Shown piece after piece: positions 60,984 through 64,000 of a stretch of 64,000 nucleotides of DNA (within the stretch, counting starts at the first letter, position 1; every line of letters begins with the position of its first letter). The position numbers and the translations under genes are program-made. The DNA is taken from contig JASSKH010000005.1 of the NCBI GenBank assembly GCA_031763025.1, forward strand, positions 13,782,528 through 13,846,527. Reading direction: 5' to 3'. Source of the DNA: Macrocystis pyrifera. Taxonomy: Eukaryota > Sar > Phaeophyceae > Laminariales > Laminariaceae. Under the pieces are notes generated by a model. It was given only the letters and a program-made list of their open reading frames with translations. It searched no databases and had not been told where the DNA came from.

Positions 60984-62357
60984 GCAGCGGCAGCGATTTA
61001 CACAGCCACCGACGGTATTGCCAACGACAGACGTGCCACGTGTGTCGGTTTCGTCGCCCCTAGACACCACCGTCCGGCAGCATGAAGAAAAGCACTGCTC
61101 ACTCTCCCCCCCCCCCCCCCCCCCCCCCCCCAAAGCAGCTTAGTAGGATGTAGCTCACCCTTCATGCGACTCGCCCAACACCTCCAGCGCTTCGCGCTTG
61201 GTGCAAGCAATGTCTGCCTTGTCGGTGAAAACACGACGTCCTCCGTCCCGGCATTGTAGGGATGCGAGGGTCTCTGGTCATAGGACTACTGTACGACCAT
61301 GCATGATATCGAGTACACCTCCCCCCCCCCTCGCGACGCCAGCGACATATATTTTGCAGCACTTGCTTTCACGAAAAAACGCACGACACCCACTCTCTAC
61401 AACTCTGTTCGTCGTACGGAAACACAAGGGTGTTCCGGTCGTCAAAATTAACCCCGAAGCGGTCGGTCCTTACGCCTCCGACCAAAGCGGCATAAAAAAT
61501 GAAAATTATCCCGCCCAAAACAATTCATTCTTGTTTCACGATTTCAGCACATATTGAAACATGTCGTCATGTCCGACATTCCATATACCTGGTATCTATT
61601 TCATCATTTCCAGCCAATTGACGAGATTAGTCCTACTTTTAAGCAAAATGTTTTCATCGTTTCCAAGCAAATACCGGTACTACGTGGTTTCACCACTGTT
61701 ACGAGTTGGTAACTGCACTGATACCAGCAGTCGGTCGGTTGGGATTCCTAGGGTTGGCTCCATTCGCCTCCCACACACTACCTGATACACAGCAGTAAAG
61801 CGACCCTCAACCGTTTTCTCTACTATTAATACCTATTACTATTACTATTACTGGGGACCATAGTAAATGGGACCAAATTTTGCTATTAATAGTAAAAATA
61901 GGGAAACATATAGGTTTTTGTGTGCACCGTAGTTCCTATTTACTATGGTCCTTCGTAACACTAGCAAGCTACCCTCACCCGGTATAGGCTGTAAGTGATA
62001 AGCCATCATCCTTTGAAGGGTCATACATAGCCCGTGGGTTCACTATTTACGGGGGTACATAGTTAATAGGACCTATGGTATACATAAAAACCTACATATT
62101 TACCTATTTTTACTGACAATATTTGGTCCTATTTACTATGGACCCCCGTAATAGAGTAGTAAGCACACTCACCACTCTGGCCGGAATTATAAGGGCCGTT
62201 TACACATAAATATGAAGACCTTAATTTCCTCACATTTCCGTCCAGAGAGGTACGTACACACACACGAGTATTTTTACCTTCGCGAGCCAGGTGACCTTCT
62301 TTGTGGACTTGAAATCTCCGTTCGGGATGAACCGGCCCGACAGCCGCGTCGCCTTGC
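50774..62357 (-). CDS. Glutamyl-tRNA synthetase, cytosolic type, last three exons
   Basis: Join on the minus strand: 62357-62278, 60603-60502, 50974-50774. The enzyme charges tRNA-Glu with glutamate. Only the C-terminal part is in the window: GRFIPNGDFKSTKKVTWLAK, then VEFDYLVTKDKIEEGENFKD, then EALGDPGLRNMREGDVVQLE and RRGFF, IPDGKTQAMS. These match the anticodon-binding beta-barrel region of eukaryotic GluRS/EPRS, not bacterial GltX. All three phases agree, giving ...DFLNPL-TRADTEALGD. The catalytic domain must be encoded to the right of 62357 and outside or deeper than I could read. No following synthetase domain is present after the stop, so this is not an EPRS fusion on the C-terminal side. 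The 9.5 kb intron contains a Copia element, a LINE, a SINE and MITEs. Confidence 0.9.
51199..53216 (-). mobile_element. Poly(C)-tailed LINE, copy B (2 kb)
   Basis: Minus-strand copy with G run 51204-51226 (poly-C tail), terminus ATGAGTACGC, the CPCG knuckle-like segment and most of the RT. The RT reads [29 protein letters not shown] and LMFADDFVRIS in three frames (53169-52801, 52791-52603, 52591-51920), with a small deletion between the first two. Truncated at about 53216 where another LINE terminus abuts it. It lies sense to GluRS in its intron. Confidence 0.9.
51920..52591 (-). pseudogene. LINE RT/C-terminal fragment with intact FADD
   Basis: 223-codon frame: FADDF catalytic box, [15 protein letters not shown] (RT thumb side), [15 protein letters not shown], then a basic stretch. 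It is the longest intact part of this family here. The 379-codon antisense frame over it is a shadow. Confidence 0.88.
53217..53276 (-). mobile_element. LINE terminal 65-bp core, fragment I
   Basis: GTACTCATTAGTTGCTTGAC to CTTTCGAGACGGAG, fused to the truncated 5' side of copy B, followed by GGGGAAGGGAGGG. Confidence 0.82.
53579..53670 (-). mobile_element. LINE terminal 65-bp core, fragment J
   Basis: G run 53580-53594, the terminus, then GAGACGGAGC followed at once by another G run (53656-53669). The unit is thus bounded by G tracts on both sides. Confidence 0.85.
53684..53935. repeat. 127-bp tandem duplication, diverged
   Basis: Units start CACGACGCGG at 53684 and 53811 and share AAGGCCC, GCAC, CAGAACGAAA and GATTNTCT; divergence suggests an old event. 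Confidence 0.85.
54151..54474 (+). mobile_element. tRNA-derived SINE, copy 3, plus orientation
   Basis: Head GGCGTCCCCGGTGGCTTGGT with an A-box-like TGGCTTGGTAGG (54162-54173) and B-box GGTTCGAGTCTC (54206-54217). Then a roughly 240 bp body and a short A-rich end. The source tRNA is uncertain because the acceptor stem is not preserved. Confidence 0.93.
54709..54813. mobile_element. TTACGG MITE, copy 20
   Basis: Near-intact; the right end is CCCCCGCAA. Confidence 0.93.
54814..55560. other. No gene recognised
   Basis: Minus-strand frame 55185-54772 (137 codons) has no domain. The stretch 54860-54960 shares CCTTTCTTCCCTCGTCGACT-like words with 60120-60160, so an old repeat is likely. Confidence 0.4.
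55564..55668. mobile_element. TTACGG MITE, copy 21
   Basis: Intact, TA on both sides, immediately left of a dispersed repeat. Confidence 0.95.
55669..55920. repeat. Dispersed repeat X, copy 1
   Basis: About 245 bp matching 62543-62885 (CATTTCCGC, GGGCCATGGGA, TTCATCGGGATG, TTTCGGGTGAGGT, AAGGTCAAGTGA, CTCAGAAAAT). Noncoding; boundaries not resolved. Confidence 0.8.
56067..56346 (+). repeat. 5' LTR of the Copia element
   Basis: CTGATTGTGCTCAGAAACAC to GAGATCAATCAACA; differs from the 3' LTR by a few substitutions, a 4-base and a 3-base indel. The canonical TG...CA would start at 56069. Confidence 0.92.
56396..57094 (+). repeat. About 350-bp tandem duplication in gag
   Basis: Units 56396-56745 and 56752-57094 both run from CTAGAGA(G/A)GTGGGAACCTG to TTCGATAA(T/C)GTAGTTTTG with few differences, so the Gag N-terminus is encoded twice. 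Confidence 0.92.
56776..57670 (+). pseudogene. Copia Gag-like polyprotein, frameshifted
   Basis: Start MPSFEDAPQEAS, a coiled-coil-like EEMMIEEMKKKIEVLGRTME region, then in other frames MWRSKFLAYLSSLGCL, EIRDARLVCGLTMEAM, AWKELEDYYMPKTI and LGRVDKAADELAMLGCGKSA. The W-x-x-L and retrotransposon Gag helices are typical of the UBN2/Copia Gag. At least two frameshifts. Confidence 0.8.
57700..58657 (+). pseudogene. Copia RT C-terminus and RNase H, frameshifted
   Basis: Frames give LNNLVPINNLGELRCYAG, LTISQQAFAENTAARFGV, FRELVGCLMWLANQTRPDIA, LVAFADADCANKATERRSVS, TLSTTEAEYVALADTIKEA and HADFLTKPL. The DAD, E and D acidic residues of RNase H are present. The RT YVDD core is absent. Confidence 0.9.
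59274..59554 (+). repeat. 3' LTR of the Copia element
   Basis: CTGATTGTGCTCAGAAACAC to GAGATCAATCAACA. A purine-rich AGCAGGGGGGA lies just before it (59262-59272), a possible polypurine tract. Confidence 0.92.
59560..60500. other. GluRS intron, no further exon seen
   Basis: No exon recognised. Contains a T run at 60305-60320 and a possible old SINE-like stretch at 60085-60175 (GTGCCTGGCACCTTTCATCG). Confidence 0.5.
60502..60603 (-). CDS. GluRS exon with VEFDYLVTKDK
   Basis: Minus strand: acceptor CTGTTTCAG, 34 codons VPDLVPMVLVEFDYLVTKDK and IEEGENFKDFLNPL, donor GTGAGA, phase 0. Confidence 0.95.
60630..60995. repeat. CAG/GCA microsatellites
   Basis: CAG runs at 60634-60667, 60820-60842 and 60940-60990 with degenerate GCAGCA sequence between them. 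Confidence 0.92.
61110..61333 (+). mobile_element. Partner element, 5'-truncated, plus orientation
   Basis: C run 61107-61131, then about 190 bp from GGATGTAGCTCACCCTTCAT to CATGATATCGAGTACACC and a C tail 61319-61331. Poly-C is therefore on both sides. Confidence 0.88.
61848..61958. mobile_element. TTACGG MITE, copy 22
   Basis: Ends altered (TTACTGGGG / CCTTCGTAA), with an extra CTATTAATAGT word inside. Confidence 0.9.
62047..62151. mobile_element. TTACGG MITE, copy 23
   Basis: Intact copy, right flank TA. Confidence 0.94.
62278..62357 (-). CDS. GluRS exon with GRFIPNGDF
   Basis: Minus strand: acceptor GCGCAG, two bases completing Gly, then KATRLSGRFIPNGDFKSTKK and VTWLAK, donor GTAAAA. 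Upstream exons not found in the remaining 1.6 kb. Confidence 0.93.
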
Positions 62358-62399
62358 CTGCGCAACGAAACAAACCACCGTAGGAGGCGCGGACCCGAA

Positions 62400-62485
62400 A
62401 AACACAAGACACACAAAACGCACGCACGCACGCGCACACAAACACATGCACACACAAGCGCACACAAGCACAAAAACACACACAC
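62400..62485. repeat. CACA-rich simple repeat
   Basis: ACACA/GCACG repeats in the GluRS intron directly upstream of the exon at 62357; minus-strand Cys/Val frames here are artefacts. Confidence 0.9.
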
Positions 62486-62542
62486 AGAAGCGGTCGGTTT
62501 AAGATTGAACGAAGACGCGTTCTACAATAGAGGTCGTATAGA

Positions 62543-62885
62543 ACATTTCCGCTATTACTAAAATGTTTTCTGAATGACGGGGTTCCTTCACCCCTTTAGT
62601 GCCGCAGTCCCGATTTGGGGACAAACCTGTCTAATTCCAAGTGATTTGTCCCCCAAGACGGGACTACTGCAGTACTAAAAGGGTTATAACTCAAAACGGT
62701 CGGAATGCCAATCTTTTTTCGAAAAATGACGTAATTTGTATACTTTGGGCCATGGGAATATTCATCGGGATGCGATTTGATTTTTTGCCCAAGTCAGGTT
62801 TCGGGTGAGGTGTGGAGCTCCTTAAGGTCAAGTGAAAGAGCCTCAGAAAATTCAGGGCGAACTTCTACCGCAGAACGAACGCCTC
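62543..62885. repeat. Dispersed repeat X, copy 2, interrupted
   Basis: Matches 55669-55920, split by a hairpin MITE at 62590-62695: CCTTAACCC in copy 1 corresponds to CCTTCACCCC...TAACTC here. Confidence 0.8.
62590..62695. mobile_element. Hairpin MITE, copy d
   Basis: ACCCCTTTAGTGCCGCAGTC faces CTGCAGTACTAAAAGGGTTA; GGGGACAAA faces TTTGTCCCC. Nested in dispersed repeat X. Confidence 0.92.
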
Positions 62886-63336
62886 ACACGCACGCCGACA
62901 GATAGCCACAAAAAAAAAACACCAGGTATCACAAAAAAAAAAATGTCTTCCAGGTGCAGGAAAAGTCTACTACTCTCGCGGGAAATACGAAATACTGGAG
63001 AGGCGGAGAAATCGCACGCACGTGCTCTTTTTTTTTGCACGTACGTTGTAAATTCAACACGGTTGTAGGTATAGCAGGAGTTGGTACAGATATATGCACC
63101 TGGTATGGCCTACATCATGGTATCAAATGGGATCAGGGTGCCAGGTGGCCCTCCCGCGGCTCCTGCGGAGTGTTGTTCATATTTCTGCACCCCTACGACG
63201 TCGTATAAGTGGGAGCAGGGTGCCAAATGGGATGGGGCCACTGCGGGGTCAGAGTACCAAATGGTAAATAAAACTACGTGCGACAATCAACCAATCACGT
63301 ACGTGCAAGTTTCTCCGCTGGTGGAACAATTGACTG

Positions 63337-63440
63337 TTACGGGGGTCCATAGTTAATAGGACCTATGGTACACATGAAAACCTATATGTTTACCTATTTT
63401 TACTAACAATATTTGGTCCTGTTAACTATGGCCCCCGTAA
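63337..63440. mobile_element. TTACGG MITE, copy 24
   Basis: Intact copy, right flank TA. Confidence 0.94.
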
Positions 63441-63489
63441 TAGTGACATAAAAGAGTCCAAACAGGTATATACTACTTGAACTGTACTA

Positions 63490-63594
63490 TTACCGGGGAG
63501 CATAGTAAATAGGACCTACGGTACACACAAAAACCTATATAATTCCCTATTTTTACAAACAAAATTTGGTCCTATTTATTATGGTTCCCCGTAA
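63490..63594. mobile_element. TTACGG MITE, copy 25
   Basis: Near-intact (TTACCGGGG / CCCCGTAA) with CTA on the left, only 50 bp from copy 24 and in the same orientation. Confidence 0.94.
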
Positions 63595-63756
63595 TAGTAC
63601 ACATTTATCTGGTATCGTATATATTACTTGTACTGTAGTAATAAATGTATCTGCCGTCATAGTCTGTACAGCAGTAGTATAATAAAAGCCTACATGACTA
63701 TTGGAAAACATCGTTACACTGCCTGCCTCCAAAATCTGAAACGCGCCTCCGATATA

Positions 63757-64000
63757 TCCCCAAGGGTAACAGGTACTGTGACCGTTACACCCCTACAACC
63801 CCAAGGGCAACATGCAATGTGATCGTTACACCCCTGTATATCCCCAAGGGCAACATGTAATTTGGCTGTTACACCCCTGTATACCTCCAAGGTCAACATG
63901 CCATGTGACAGTTACACTCCTATATACCCCCAAGGGTAACATGTAATGTGACAGTTACACTCTTATATACCCCAAGGGTAACATGTAATGTGACAATTAC
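63757..64000. repeat. 41-43-bp tandem array running off the right edge
   Basis: CAAGGG-starting units at 63761, 63802, 63845, 63888, 63931 and 63973. Each has CCCCAAGGG(T/C)AACATGTAATGTGACAGTTACAC-type sequence with opposing GTAAC and GTTAC half-sites. Confidence 0.95.

Noticed and set aside
62129..62485. Cysteine/valine-rich minus-strand protein
   Set aside because: Its N-terminal half is the ACACA repeat; only 62278-62357, in a different frame, is a real exon (GluRS).

Overview
This is a eukaryotic nuclear window. Three spliced genes are spread through dense transposable elements, microsatellites and long poly-C/poly-G tracts. Spliceosomal introns (GT-AG, with one likely GC-AG), a eukaryotic-type 14-3-3 gene, an EPRS/GluRS-type cytosolic glutamyl-tRNA synthetase, and a FAD oxidoreductase typical of photosynthetic lineages suggest a photosynthetic stramenopile. 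A brown alga is my best guess. This rests on gene character and on intron and repeat style, not on a database match.

Genes. (1) 3882-31090 (+): an FAD-dependent, amine-oxidase-like oxidoreductase in ten recognisable exons over about 27 kb, with introns up to 10 kb full of retroposons. Its first exon is uncertain. (2) 34711-44809 (+): a 14-3-3 protein in five exons, with an apparent one-base deletion in exon 2. (3) 62357-50774 (-): the last three exons of a glutamyl-tRNA synthetase. Its 9.5 kb intron holds a Copia element, a LINE, a SINE and MITEs; the 5' exons lie beyond the right edge. The genes show no operon-like or functional link.

Repeats. A non-LTR retrotransposon (endonuclease + RT + zinc-knuckle-like C-terminus) occurs as one long copy (16.3-21.9 kb), one 2 kb copy (51.2-53.2 kb) and many short 3' fragments. 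All 3' ends stop at ...GCAACAAATGAGTACGC followed by poly(C), not poly(A). A roughly 500 bp non-autonomous family (5.65, 29.45 and 61.1 kb and fragments) ends in a related sequence, ...GAGTACACC plus poly(C), and looks like a parasite of this LINE. A separate tRNA-derived SINE (24.1, 47.9, 54.15 kb) ends in poly(A), so it probably uses different machinery.

DNA transposons. About 25 copies of a 105 bp MITE (TTACGGGGG...CCCCCGTAA, mostly flanked by TA) are scattered throughout. Four copies of a 90-105 bp hairpin MITE, two larger foldback elements, an 837 bp TA-flanked element inside the LINE and a 490 bp TIR element inside a SINE are also present. Several nested insertions give a relative chronology.

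Other structure. 9.75-14.35 kb holds two diverged direct copies of a sequence full of spaced TAAC...GTTA half-sites. 14.39-15.90 kb is a possible TIR element built of CACGGGAA repeats. 56.07-59.55 kb is a recent but internally deleted Copia LTR element. The right edge enters a 43 bp tandem array.
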